64,000 nt of DNA from CAZENU01 sp965222125 (lineage in GTDB: Bacteria; Chloroflexota; Dehalococcoidia; Lucifugimonadales; CAZENU01). The notes beneath the pieces are model-generated. The model saw only the letters and a list, made by a program, of their open reading frames with translations, was not told the DNA's origin and did not search any database. Each line of letters starts with the position of its first letter. Position 1 is the first letter of the stretch. Below, piece by piece: positions 41,854-50,530 of the stretch. Both the position numbers and the translations under genes were made by a program. The stretch is taken from positions 248,001-312,000 of the forward strand of contig CBDCTC010000002.1 in the NCBI GenBank assembly GCA_965222125.1, in the 5' to 3' direction.

Positions 41854-42876
41854 ATGACTACCTACATGTACGTTTCTGTATCCGGGGAAGAGAGAATCGC
41901 GCTCTTCGAGGTCGAGCCGGGTACCGGACGACTGGAGCCGCGCGGCGACGAGGCAGTGCCCGGCGGACCGTATCCGCTGGCCGTCGACCCTCACAGGCGC
42001 TACCTATACGCCGGGCGAGTCGAAGCCAAAGAGGTCTCCACCTACGAAATCGACCCCGGCACGGGACGGTTGTCGGAGATCGGAAGCGTCGCGCTGGAGG
42101 AGGAGCCATGCTTCCTGTCCACGGACCGCACGGGCGGGTACCTGCTATCCGCCTACTACCACGCGGGCAAGGTGGGAGTCCATCCCATCGGCGAGAACGG
42201 CGCGGCCGCCGGGCCGCCCGTCGAATGGCTCGACACCGGTCCCGGTGCCCACAGCGCCCTCACCGACCCGTCCAACAGGTTCGCCTACGCTCCCAGCATA
42301 GCTGGTGACTTCGGCCCCAACCTGATCTTCCAGTTTCGGTTCGACGAAAGCACGGGCAGGCTGAGCCCAAACTCGCCTGCCAAGCTGTCACCAGCGGGGG
42401 AAGCCGGTCCGCGCCACTTCTGCTTCCACCCGAGCCTGGACGTCGTCTACTTCTCGAACGAGCAGGGCTGCAGCATCACGGCGTACAGCCTGGACACCGC
42501 CGCGGGCACGCTCGCCGCCCTGCAGACCGTCCCCACCCTACCCGACGGCTTCGAGGGCGAGAACAGCTGCTCGCAGATCCAGATATCGCCCTCGGGGAGA
42601 TTTCTGTACGCTCCCAACCGTGGGCACGACAGCGTCGCCGCCTTTTCCATCGACGCCGGTACCGGTCTGCTGACCCGCACCCAGATAGTGGCGACCCAAC
42701 CTACGCCGAGGGCTCTCAGTCTCGATCCCGACGGGTGCCACCTGTACGTGGCCGGCGAGTCCTCCGGACGGCTGGCCTCGTACCGCGTCGACCCCGAGGC
42801 AGGAACGCTGGAGCCGCTGGAGCTCTATGACGTCGGCCGAATGCCGATGTGGGTGCTGATCGCTCGCATCCCCTAG
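41854..42876 (+). CDS. 6-phosphogluconolactonase-like seven-bladed propeller (Pgl type)
   Basis: A 340-residue beta-propeller of the YbhE/Pgl lactonase family. Blades show the pattern FEVEPGTGRLE, YEIDPGTGRLSE, FRFDESTGRLSP, YSLDTAAGTLAAL, FSIDAGTGLLTR and YRVDPEAGTLEPL, alternating with RYLYAG, RFAYAPS, RFLYAPNRGHDSVA segments. Family members hydrolyse 6-phosphogluconolactone or related lactones. The ATG at 41854 has AGGGGGACGGA upstream; the frame is open further left across repeat debris, which is not part of the gene. It stands apart from other pentose-phosphate genes, so a different lactone is possible. Confidence 0.85.
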   Translation: MTTYMYVSVSGEERIALFEVEPGTGRLEPRGDEAVPGGPYPLAVDPHRRYLYAGRVEAKEVSTYEIDPGTGRLSEIGSVALEEEPCFLSTDRTGGYLLSAYYHAGKVGVHPIGENGAAAGPPVEWLDTGPGAHSALTDPSNRFAYAPSIAGDFGPNLIFQFRFDESTGRLSPNSPAKLSPAGEAGPRHFCFHPSLDVVYFSNEQGCSITAYSLDTAAGTLAALQTVPTLPDGFEGENSCSQIQISPSGRFLYAPNRGHDSVAAFSIDAGTGLLTRTQIVATQPTPRALSLDPDGCHLYVAGESSGRLASYRVDPEAGTLEPLELYDVGRMPMWVLIARIP

Positions 42877-42906
42877 CGGACCGAGTCCGGGCGGCGCGTT
42901 CGGCTT

Positions 42907-43644
42907 CTACTCCTTGCGGATGATCTGACCCTGCCGCTCGCCGACCAGCTCGCCGGCGGCCAACACGTGGCCGTCTATGGCGCCGAGCAGATCGGCTTTC
43001 GTGGAGCCGGCAGCCAGGTCGATCGTCGTGTCCAGGGCGTACAGGCGGAAGGTGTACTGCTGGATCTGCTGTTGCCCCTGTTGATGGCGGATGTTGCCGC
43101 CGCTTCCCGTGTCGAAGGACACGGGAACTATCGGAGGCGGACACGGCCCGTAGTACCCGATCGTCCCGTCTCCGTTCGTGCCCTGCACCGTGCCGTTGTC
43201 CAGCGTCTCCGTGTTCGGGACGCCCTCCGACAGCTCCGTCGTATCCGGCGGCAGATTCCACAGGACCCAGTGGACCTGCTCCTCGTTGTCCGGGAGCTCC
43301 TTGCTGTCCACTATCAGCGCGAGAGTGACCGTGCCGGCGGGAACGCCCTCCCACATGATCGGCGGCGATATGTTCGGAACGTTGCTGGAGAGCTTGGTGC
43401 AGGTGTTGTTCTTGGGAATCCGCTTCTTTTCGTTGAATACGGAGCTGGTGAACGTGATCGACACGTCCACGTCCTGAGTCAGGCTGGGCGCCGCGGCGGC
43501 GTCCGCGGCCTCCTCGCTCCCCGAAGTGTCGACTGCGGACGCGGGCGCGGCGTCGCCCTCGTCGCCGCTGGAGCAGCCGGCGACGACGACACCAATCGCG
43601 AACAGCGCCGCAAGCATTGCCACTGTGACGGCAGAGATGCGCAT
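42907..43644 (-). CDS. YbhB/YbcL-type phosphatidylethanolamine-binding lipoprotein
   Basis: A 245-residue exported PEBP-fold protein. The signal peptide ends with VVAGC, giving a lipidated Cys near residue 24, followed by an Asp/Ala-rich linker. The PEBP core has NTCTKLSSNVPNISPPIMW, TLALIVDSKE, VHWVLWNLPPDTTEL and IGYYGPCPPP, the ligand-pocket signatures, then YTFRLYALDTTIDLAAGSTK. AAGGAG precedes the ATG at 43644. Bacterial YbhB/YbcL proteins have no settled role. It converges on the lactonase gene. Confidence 0.9.
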   Translation of the reverse strand: MRISAVTVAMLAALFAIGVVVAGCSSGDEGDAAPASAVDTSGSEEAADAAAAPSLTQDVDVSITFTSSVFNEKKRIPKNNTCTKLSSNVPNISPPIMWEGVPAGTVTLALIVDSKELPDNEEQVHWVLWNLPPDTTELSEGVPNTETLDNGTVQGTNGDGTIGYYGPCPPPIVPVSFDTGSGGNIRHQQGQQQIQQYTFRLYALDTTIDLAAGSTKADLLGAIDGHVLAAGELVGERQGQIIRKE

Positions 43645-43792
43645 TGTCAGTCTCCTTCCCCGGAGATGGCGCCAGAACGAGGCCGCTCGCCCCGTCTGGC
43701 GGTAACTATACCACTGCCGCACGAGCCCCAATGGACCCGATCGACCGCCGCCCGGGTCTCATTCGGGATCACGCGTCCGCGTGCCCGTCAGG

Positions 43793-44314
43793 CTACGGAG
43801 CCAGCGGGAATGGGTCGTTCCCGCTGACCAGCGCCTGGGACCTGGCTATCGATATTCCCCGCGCCTCCTTGTCGCCCCAGAGGTTCTTGGCGTAGGTGAT
43901 CACGTCGACGATCTCGCCGTGGCTGAGCCGCTCGCCAAACGCGGGCATTGCGCTCTTGAAGTTCGGGATCTCCGGCCCCTCGAGGTACGAGCCGCCGGTC
44001 ACGATCCACTTGTAGAGCGTGCCGTCGCCGTGGTGCCAAGTGTGGCCGGCGCCGTTGAGCGGCGGCGCCGGCGCCGTGCCGTCGGACCGCCTGACGTGCC
44101 ACTCGGGCTGCCCCTCGGCGTTCGCGCCGTGACACACGGCGCAGTTCGCCTCGTATACTCGCTCTCCCCGCTCGACCGCCGATACGGGAACGTCCACGAG
44201 GTCTACTGGGACCGACGGCGGCGGCGGCGGAGCCTCGCCGGCGCAGGCCGTCCACGCCGTCACCAAGGCCGCCGCGCATACGACCACCGAGACGCGTCGA
44301 ACCTGTTTCGGCAT
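43793..44314 (-). CDS. Membrane-anchored cytochrome c
   Basis: A 173-residue protein with an N-terminal hydrophobic segment and lipobox-like WTAC (C24), so probably lipid-anchored outside the membrane, followed by a proline-rich linker. A single heme motif CAVCH is at 58-62; the axial Met is probably M123 in SAMPAFGERLS, as in class I cytochromes c. It should shuttle electrons for an exported oxidase or dehydrogenase, but none is adjacent. GAGGAG is nine bases before the ATG. It follows the aminotransferase gene on the same strand after 23 bases. Confidence 0.9.
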   Translation of the reverse strand: MPKQVRRVSVVVCAAALVTAWTACAGEAPPPPPSVPVDLVDVPVSAVERGERVYEANCAVCHGANAEGQPEWHVRRSDGTAPAPPLNGAGHTWHHGDGTLYKWIVTGGSYLEGPEIPNFKSAMPAFGERLSHGEIVDVITYAKNLWGDKEARGISIARSQALVSGNDPFPLAP

Positions 44315-44337
44315 AGTGGGCGCTCCTCTCCCTGGAC

Positions 44338-45696
44338 CTATCGCAAGCTCGGGTCCGCCGCCGACGTGACCGCCACGATGCTGTCCCGCAATGTGCTCAC
44401 GATGAACGATATGTGGTCGTCGTCGACCACGTAGGGCGGGACCAGCTCGACGTGGTCGCCTCCGACGCCGTCTACGAGTCCCGTCACGCCCGCGAGGACG
44501 AGAAGGCCGTTGCGGAGCGCGTCCGCCTCCACGCGGTGTGCGACGTCCCACTCCGGCGGAAAGGGCTCCTTGGTCTCTCGGTCCGCTACCAGCTCTACGC
44601 CGGCGAACAGGCCCTTGCCGCGCACGTCGCCCACGTACGGCACGTCGTCGAGCGCCTCTTCCAGCGCGGCGATCAGTCTATCGCCCATCTCGCCGGCCCG
44701 CGCGATCAGGTCGTGCTCCTCGATGTACTCCAGCACGGCCAGTCCGGCGGCGCAGCTCAGCGGATTGCCCCCGTACGTGGAACTGTGACTCACCTGCCCA
44801 GACCCATCCGCTATCGTGCGCCAGACCTTCTCCCCAAGGACCAACGCCCCAAGCGGTGCGTAGCCGCCGGCCAACCCTTTAGACGACGTGAGGATGTCCG
44901 GCGCGACGTCCCAGTGCTCGATAGCCCACTTCTTGCCCGTCCGGCCGACGCCGCTCATCACCTCGTCGGCGATGAACAGGATGTCGTTCTCGTCGCAGAT
45001 CTCGCGGACGATCTTGTAGTACTCGGCCGGCGGCACGACGGCCGACATCGACGTCCCGATCACCGGCTCGGCAATGAAGGCTCCGATGTTCTCTGCGCCC
45101 TCCTGGCTGACGACTCTCCGCAGCTCGTTGGCGCAGGCCAGGGCGCAGTCGGGATAGGTCAGGCCCCAGGGACACCGGTAGCAGTAAGGCGGCGGGATGT
45201 GCGGGAAGTCGAGCAGTATAGGGCTGTATGTTCTGCGCCACGTCGTCCGGCCGCTGAGGGACAGCGTGCCGATCGTGTTGCCGTGATATGACTGCCACCT
45301 GCCGACGAACTTGCGCTTGGTGGGGTTGCCGCGCTCGACGTGGTACTGGTACGCGAGCTTCAGGGCGCCCTCGTTCGCCTCGGCGCCGCCGGACGTGAAC
45401 AGCGCCCTCGTCGCCCCCATGCCGGCCGGCGCCCACTCCTGCAGCTTCGCCGCTAGACGCCGCCGCGGCTCGTTGTCGACAATCCCGCCGTAGGTGTACG
45501 CGAGCTTCCCGGCCTGCTCGGCGATGGCGTCCACGACCTCGCGTACGCCGTGCCCGATGTTGACGACGCAGACACCGCCGACGGCGTCGAGGTAACGGTT
45601 GCCGGCCTCGTCGAAGACGTAGACGCCGTCGCCTCTCGTCATCGTGACGTAGTCGTGCTCGAAGCTGCCGTACAGGACGTGGTCGCTCTGCGCCAT
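44338..45696 (-). CDS. Class III PLP aminotransferase
   Basis: A 452-residue fold-type I enzyme (omega-amino acid/pyruvate or GABA-type transaminase group). It has LFTSGGAEANEGALKLA, YHGNTIGTLSLSG, FIADEVMSGVGRTGK with the PLP-ring Asp, and the Schiff-base lysine K273 in TSSKGLAGGYAPLGA. The C-terminal part GLFAGVELV and NGLLVL fits. Substrate range in this group is wide, so the exact reaction (for example taurine, beta-alanine or putrescine) stays open. A TTGACA-TAACAT promoter lies 41-69 bases upstream. Confidence 0.9.
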   Translation of the reverse strand: MAQSDHVLYGSFEHDYVTMTRGDGVYVFDEAGNRYLDAVGGVCVVNIGHGVREVVDAIAEQAGKLAYTYGGIVDNEPRRRLAAKLQEWAPAGMGATRALFTSGGAEANEGALKLAYQYHVERGNPTKRKFVGRWQSYHGNTIGTLSLSGRTTWRRTYSPILLDFPHIPPPYCYRCPWGLTYPDCALACANELRRVVSQEGAENIGAFIAEPVIGTSMSAVVPPAEYYKIVREICDENDILFIADEVMSGVGRTGKKWAIEHWDVAPDILTSSKGLAGGYAPLGALVLGEKVWRTIADGSGQVSHSSTYGGNPLSCAAGLAVLEYIEEHDLIARAGEMGDRLIAALEEALDDVPYVGDVRGKGLFAGVELVADRETKEPFPPEWDVAHRVEADALRNGLLVLAGVTGLVDGVGGDHVELVPPYVVDDDHISFIVSTLRDSIVAVTSAADPSLR

Positions 45697-45736
45697 CGGA
45701 CGCTCACCCTACTCCCGGTCTGCTGCCTGCAAACTG

Positions 45737-45765
45737 ATGTTATGGACACGCCGGCACGCTGTCAA
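45737..45765 (-). promoter_or_regulatory. Promoter of the aminotransferase-cytochrome c pair
   Basis: On the minus strand, TTGACA (45760-45765), a 17-base spacer and TAACAT (45737-45742). Confidence 0.55.
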
Positions 45766-45866
45766 CGCGCGGCCGGCGCGCGGCCGCGGCGGAGTGGCGT
45801 ACAATGGCGCGGCCGGTCCCGGGCCCCGAGGGACCGAAAATAGACCCCTGACCGGAGGAGCGTGAG

Positions 45867-47402
45867 ATGGCGCTTATCGACATCGGCTCGACGAAGCAGC
45901 TCTTCATTGACGACTACCTGATCGAGCGCATGACCAACACGGAGCCGAAGCTGAACCCGGCGCTGAAGGTCGACAACAACCCGGTGCTGAGGCCCGAGCG
46001 TCCGTGGGAGGGCAACGCGGTCAGGATGGGCGGCGCCCTGTCCCGGGGCGTTTTCTTCGACGAGGAAGAGGGCCTCTTCAAGATGTTCTACGAGTGCATC
46101 AAGCCGGAGCCGCGCGTCGTGGACGGCGAGTTCGTGAACATCGACACCCAGCCGCCGATCCCGTGCCTTGCAACCTCCGAAGACGGGATCAACTGGGACC
46201 GGCCCAGTCTCGGCCTCGTCGAGTACGACGGCTCCACCGACAACAACATCATCCCCGACGACAGGTACCTGCACTACATCTTCTACGATTCCCACGAAGA
46301 CGACCCGGCCAGGAGGTTCAAGGGCTTCAAGAGGGCGGGCGACACGCAGACGCCGGGCATGACCATCGACCTTTTATTCTCGCCGAACGGGTTCGACTGG
46401 ACGCCGTACGAGAACAACCCCGTCGTCGACACGCGCCCCCGCTACGGCCGCTGGGGCCCGACGATGTTCATGGGCTGGGACGACATACGGCAGGTCTACG
46501 CGGTGCACATGGAGAACGCGCTGCACCGGCGCAGCGCCATCGGCAAGCGGCTGATCGGCCGATCGGAGAGCCCCGACCTGTACGAGTGGACGGACCCGGA
46601 GACGATCCTGGTCCCCGACGAACGGGACCCTTCGGACACGGAGTTCTACGCGATGCCGGCCATCACCTACGAAGGCTGGTACGTCGGCATGCTCTGGGTC
46701 TACAACACGACCAGCACCACCCACTATCCCGAGGCGGTGTTCAGCCGCGACGGCATCCACTACCAGCGCAACTTCAGGCAGCCGTTCATCCAACGCGGCG
46801 GACGGCGCGTCGAGTTCGACTACAACTCGATCTACGCGGGCGTTCCGATCGTGCACGGCGACGCGATCCACACCTACTACCACGGCATAAACTGGCGGTC
46901 GCCGGAGGCGCAGATGGAGCTGGGCGACGGTGCGCTGGGCGCCATCGGCCTGGCGGTGACTCCCATCGACGGCTTCGTGTCCCTGGACGGCGCGAAAGGA
47001 GTCCCGGCCGACGTCGGCACGGACATGCCCACCGAAAGCGTCGAGTCGCTCTACAAGGAGCGAAGCGCCAGAACGTCGGAGCATGCCTGGCGCGCGTCGT
47101 TCAGCCAGATGATCACGCGGTCGTTCAGCTTCACCGGGTCGCGGCTGTTCCTGAACGTGGAGGCGGCGCTCCGCGGCGGTGTGTCCTCCGGCCCCTGCGA
47201 GGTGCGCGTCCAGCTCCTGAGTCCCAATCACGAGCCGCTCGACGGCTACGGCTTCGACGACGCCGACCCGATCACGACTTCCGATCACAGGCACGTCGTA
47301 TCGTGGAACGGCAACTCGGACATCGGCAGGCTGGCCGGGCAAGCCATAAAACTGCGGCTCTACTTCAAGAATTGCAAGCTCTACTCGTTCCAATTCCGCT
47401 AA
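45867..47402 (+). CDS. Five-bladed propeller, glycoside hydrolase 32/43-like protein
   Basis: A 511-residue soluble protein. It opens IGSTKQLFIDDYLIERMTN and has DNNPVLRPERPWEGNAV, LFKMFYECIKP, LATSEDGINWDRP, DLLFSPNGFDWTP and AVFSRDGIHYQRN: blades of the five-bladed GH32/43/62-like fold with the SxDGxxW repeats. A C-terminal beta-sandwich (about 400-511) follows. Similar proteins are frequent in marine Chloroflexota and planctomycetes; a glycosidase role is inferred from fold. No signal peptide, so it probably acts inside the cell. GGAGGAG precedes the ATG. It heads a plus-strand run to about 50.2 kb. Confidence 0.75.
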   Translation: MALIDIGSTKQLFIDDYLIERMTNTEPKLNPALKVDNNPVLRPERPWEGNAVRMGGALSRGVFFDEEEGLFKMFYECIKPEPRVVDGEFVNIDTQPPIPCLATSEDGINWDRPSLGLVEYDGSTDNNIIPDDRYLHYIFYDSHEDDPARRFKGFKRAGDTQTPGMTIDLLFSPNGFDWTPYENNPVVDTRPRYGRWGPTMFMGWDDIRQVYAVHMENALHRRSAIGKRLIGRSESPDLYEWTDPETILVPDERDPSDTEFYAMPAITYEGWYVGMLWVYNTTSTTHYPEAVFSRDGIHYQRNFRQPFIQRGGRRVEFDYNSIYAGVPIVHGDAIHTYYHGINWRSPEAQMELGDGALGAIGLAVTPIDGFVSLDGAKGVPADVGTDMPTESVESLYKERSARTSEHAWRASFSQMITRSFSFTGSRLFLNVEAALRGGVSSGPCEVRVQLLSPNHEPLDGYGFDDADPITTSDHRHVVSWNGNSDIGRLAGQAIKLRLYFKNCKLYSFQFR

Positions 47403-47421
47403 GCGGTCAGGAGGCTCCGAG

Positions 47422-47790
47422 ATGGACGAGGCAGTCAGACAAGCGCTCGACCGTGACACGCTGATCGACATCACGACGACCGGCCGCCGGACGGGCATGC
47501 CGCGTCGGACCGAGATTTGGTTCCACTACCAGGACGACCGGGTTCTGATCACCGGGTCTCCCGGCGCTCGGGGCTGGTACGCCAACATGACGGCGAACCC
47601 CCGCTTCACGTGGCACTTCAAGCAGAGCCTGACCCGGGACATCCCAGCCGTCGCGACGCCGATAACCGACGAGAACGAACGCCGCGCTCTGTTCGCCAGG
47701 ATGATGGAGCTGGAGGAGCGCATGGCCCACGTCGAAGTTGACGACTGGGCCAGGCGCAGCCCGATGGTCGAAGTGGAGCTGGCACCCTGA
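47422..47790 (+). CDS. Deazaflavin (F420)-dependent nitroreductase-like protein
   Basis: A 122-residue split beta-barrel protein of the DDN/DUF385 group. LIDITTTGRRTGMPRRTEIWF is the family signature (T-G-R-x-T-G-x-x-R), followed by the YQDDRVLITGSPGARGWYANMTANPRF segment, where the G-x-x-x-x-x-W-Y-x-N pattern binds F420. Members use reduced F420 on quinones or nitro-compounds. It lies 19 bases after the propeller gene, so it is likely co-transcribed. It is short and may be one subunit of a homodimer. Confidence 0.85.
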   Translation: MDEAVRQALDRDTLIDITTTGRRTGMPRRTEIWFHYQDDRVLITGSPGARGWYANMTANPRFTWHFKQSLTRDIPAVATPITDENERRALFARMMELEERMAHVEVDDWARRSPMVEVELAP

Positions 47791-47845
47791 CCGTCGTCCT
47801 CCGGCCTACCCCTCGCGGCCTCGGCCGATCAAACCGCGCCGAGAC

Positions 47846-47874
47846 TGTACAGAGTCCCGCCGCGGACATATGAT
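47846..47874 (+). promoter_or_regulatory. Candidate promoter of the ThuA-like gene
   Basis: TGTACA (47846-47851, 4 of 6 matches), a 17-base spacer and TATGAT (47869-47874). Confidence 0.35.
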
Positions 47875-47924
47875 AGTGGTCGAACGCGGCCTGCCCGGCC
47901 CGAGATTGCCTTAGGAGGAGAGTT

Positions 47925-48605
47925 ATGAACCTGATCGTCTTATCCGGCGGCCGGCACCCGTACGAGGAGTCGACGCCTGTCCTGGTGGAGTTCCTGACCG
48001 CGGCGGGCCATGGAGTCACCGTCACCGGGGACGCGAGCGTGCTGGCCGACGCGGACGCGATGGGGCAGTACGACGCCCTCGTGTTCAACACCCTCAGGGA
48101 GGGCGCCTCCACGCTTACGCCGGACGAGCAGGCCGGTTTCAAGAGCTTCATCGCCGGCGGCAAGGGCTTCGTGTGCATCCACATCTCGGGATGCGAGCCG
48201 GAGACGTGGCGCGAGTACGGCGACATCACCGGCGGCGGATGGATCATGGGCAAGAGCTACCATCCCCCGTACGGCCGGTTCACCGTGAACGTGACCCAGC
48301 CCGGGCACCCCGGCGTCGAGGGCGTGGACGACTTCGTGACCAACGACGAGCTGTACATGGGCCTCGAGCTCCGCGACGGCAACGACTTCTTCATGGCCGC
48401 CGACTCGGAAGAGGGGACCTACACTTGGGGCGGCAAAGAGACCTTCATGCCCGCGGGCACATTCCCGCTCGCGTGGACCCGGTCGTACGGCGACGGCCGC
48501 GTGTTCGTGACCCTGCTCGGCCATAACGGCCTGAGCTTCATGACGCCGGAGTTCCAGAAGACAGTGCTCAACGGCGTGGCGTGGGCCACGGGCCAGGGCC
48601 GGTAA
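47925..48605 (+). CDS. ThuA-like (trehalose utilisation) protein
   Basis: A 226-residue protein with the class I glutamine-amidotransferase-like ThuA fold. It has LSGGRHPYEESTPVLVEFL, YDALVFNTLREG, FIAGGKGFVCIHISG and DELYMGLELRDG, with LAWTRSYGDGRVFVTLLGHN near the end, all typical. The cysteine nucleophile of true glutaminases is replaced: the elbow reads C-I-H-I-S. ThuA proteins oxidise or modify trehalose and related sugars in some organisms; the reaction here is unknown. AGGAGG precedes the ATG. Confidence 0.88.
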   Translation: MNLIVLSGGRHPYEESTPVLVEFLTAAGHGVTVTGDASVLADADAMGQYDALVFNTLREGASTLTPDEQAGFKSFIAGGKGFVCIHISGCEPETWREYGDITGGGWIMGKSYHPPYGRFTVNVTQPGHPGVEGVDDFVTNDELYMGLELRDGNDFFMAADSEEGTYTWGGKETFMPAGTFPLAWTRSYGDGRVFVTLLGHNGLSFMTPEFQKTVLNGVAWATGQGR

Positions 48606-48636
48606 GTCTAGGAGCCGCCACACCACGGAGGCCAGC

Positions 48637-49800
48637 ATGTCTGCAGGCGTCGACTACTACCGGAAGCTCGGCGTGCGGAGCTCGATTAACGCTGTTGGCT
48701 CCGGCACCGCGGTCGGCGGGTCCGGCCCGCCGAAGGCGGTCAGGGAGGCGATGGAGGTTGCCAGCCAGGGATACGTCAAGATGGACGAGTTGTTCGAGCG
48801 CTCGGGCGCGTTCCTCGCCGATCTGCTGGGCACGGAGGCCGTCTACGTCACCTCCGGAGGCGCCGCAGCCCTGACGCTGAGCGCCGCGGCGTGCATGACG
48901 GGTACCGACACGGCCAGGATCGACGCGCTGCCCGACGCGACCGGCATGAAGAGCGAGGTCCTCGTGCAGAAGAAGCACATCCCTGGCTACGACCGCTGCC
49001 TCAGGGCGGCCGGCGCGACCATGACGGAGGTCGGTGGAGACGAAAGCTGCACCGAAGACGAGCTGGCGGCGGCGATAGGACCCAACACGGCGGCCATCTA
49101 CTACTCGCATCCTCCCTACGGGGACTATTCCAGGATCCACGGATGGGCGCATCCGCCGGGAGACCCGAATCTCGTCTCTGTCGACGACGCCGGCCGGATC
49201 GCGCGGGAGAACGGCGTGCCCATGATCGTCGACGGCGGGGAGCAGGTATGGCCGCTGGACCACTTCCGCAAGGTCGCGCAGGTGGGCGACCTCGTCTGCT
49301 TCGGCGGCAAGTACTACGGCGGCCCGAACGCGGCGGGCTTCGTCGCCGGCCGCAAGAACCTGATTGAGGCAGTCCACGCCAACGGCTTCACCGCTCCCCT
49401 GGGCGTACAGGGAGTCGGGCGGCAGATGAAGCTCGACAGGCAGCAGATAGTCGCCATGGTCGCCGCCCTGGACAACTGGTTCAGGATGGACCACGAAGAG
49501 AGGATGACGGAGCAGTTCAGGAGATTCACCGTCGTGCGGGACGCGTTGAAAGGCGCATCAGGCATCACGGTCCGCGAGCAGATCAGGACGGACGCCTACT
49601 TCGGGTCGTTCCTGGAGGTGTTCGTGGACTCCGCGGTGCTCGGCAAGGACGCGGCCGATGTGGTAGACGAAATGTACACGGGCGACCCCTCGGTATTGAT
49701 CGCGGGCGGCGGCGAAATGTTCCGCGTCTTCTTCCACACGCTCGAAGAGGGCGAGGCGGAGATAGTCGCGGAGCGGCTGACCGAGGTGCTGCAGGTATAG
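48637..49800 (+). CDS. SelA-fold PLP enzyme (aminotransferase/ammonia-lyase-like)
   Basis: A 387-residue fold-type I PLP protein related to SelA and D-glucosaminate-6-phosphate ammonia lyase. Landmarks are VTSGGAAALTLSAAACM, VDGGEQVWPLDHFRKV and the PLP lysine K225 in CFGGKYYGGPNAAG. It lacks the N-terminal tRNA-binding part of true SelA, and a real selA exists at 6554, so this is an amino-sugar or amino-acid enzyme rather than a selenium transferase. It lies 31 bases after the ThuA-like gene. Substrate unknown. Confidence 0.85.
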   Translation: MSAGVDYYRKLGVRSSINAVGSGTAVGGSGPPKAVREAMEVASQGYVKMDELFERSGAFLADLLGTEAVYVTSGGAAALTLSAAACMTGTDTARIDALPDATGMKSEVLVQKKHIPGYDRCLRAAGATMTEVGGDESCTEDELAAAIGPNTAAIYYSHPPYGDYSRIHGWAHPPGDPNLVSVDDAGRIARENGVPMIVDGGEQVWPLDHFRKVAQVGDLVCFGGKYYGGPNAAGFVAGRKNLIEAVHANGFTAPLGVQGVGRQMKLDRQQIVAMVAALDNWFRMDHEERMTEQFRRFTVVRDALKGASGITVREQIRTDAYFGSFLEVFVDSAVLGKDAADVVDEMYTGDPSVLIAGGGEMFRVFFHTLEEGEAEIVAERLTEVLQV

Positions 49801-49846
49801 GGAACCCCGGACGCACACAGATTCGGACCCGAGGGAGGTAAACGTC

Positions 49847-50188
49847 ATGGAGTCGTCGTCTCTGACTGGAGCTTGGGAGTTGGTCTCGGAGACCCACGAG
49901 GGTCTCCTGTTCATCGCGGGCAACAACTGGGGCGAGATCACCGTGGAGAAGGACCGCAGGCGGTTCGCTTGGGACAAGATGACCGAGCGAGACGAGCTGT
50001 CGGCCTTTCGAACGCTTGACGCGGTCGGCGGCCGGTTCGACCTCTCGGGCATGACAGCGACCGCGGACGTCACGGTCGCGAAATTCCCGGCGATGGTCGG
50101 GATGACCGCCAGAGCCGACTTCGCCGTCGACCGGGACCACATGACGCGCCGCGGCACCAGAGAGAACGTCTACCGCAGACTAGGCTGA
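49847..50188 (+). CDS. 113-aa protein, possibly lipocalin-like
   Basis: A small soluble protein of beta-rich character. It begins LTGAWELVSETHEGLLFIAG, an opening like lipocalin-like domains (a G-x-W near the start), and continues with alternating strands such as AMVGMTARADFAVD. No catalytic motif is seen. GGGAGGTAA is upstream of the ATG, and it follows the SelA-fold gene after 46 bases on the same strand, so it is probably part of the same run. Confidence 0.6.
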   Translation: MESSSLTGAWELVSETHEGLLFIAGNNWGEITVEKDRRRFAWDKMTERDELSAFRTLDAVGGRFDLSGMTATADVTVAKFPAMVGMTARADFAVDRDHMTRRGTRENVYRRLG

Positions 50189-50530
50189 CCCCGCACCCGA
50201 AGATAGTCTCGGCAGCCGGCGCAGGCCTATGAGAGTGGCACGCGCCGCCGTCTGGGTGCGCCACCGTACGGGTTTCTGTCGCCTGACCATACATCCAGCT
50301 GCGCCACCATTCGCGGCACACAATAGCGCACAAGACTCCGGTGCTCTTGGGCGGTGGGCTCCAAGCCAGCCCGCGGAGGTGGGCGTCCGCGGCATGCGGC
50401 ATCGCGACCCTGGTGCCGGTTTCGACCCCAGTTTGGTCGGGCCGTGTTCCAGCCACATTGGAGCTACGTCCGCGCAAGCGATTCTGAGGCTCTCTGAGGC
50501 GGTGGCAGGGAGAGAGAAGCCTCCTACAGG
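50189..50530. other. Gap without a recognisable gene
   Basis: Frames on both strands are open but read as Arg/Pro/His-rich noise with no start context. No tRNA, terminator or repeat of the kinds found elsewhere was seen. Confidence 0.5.

Noticed and set aside
48637..49800. A second selA gene
   Set aside because: It lacks the N-terminal tRNA-binding region and has the motifs of the ammonia-lyase-like SelA-fold group.
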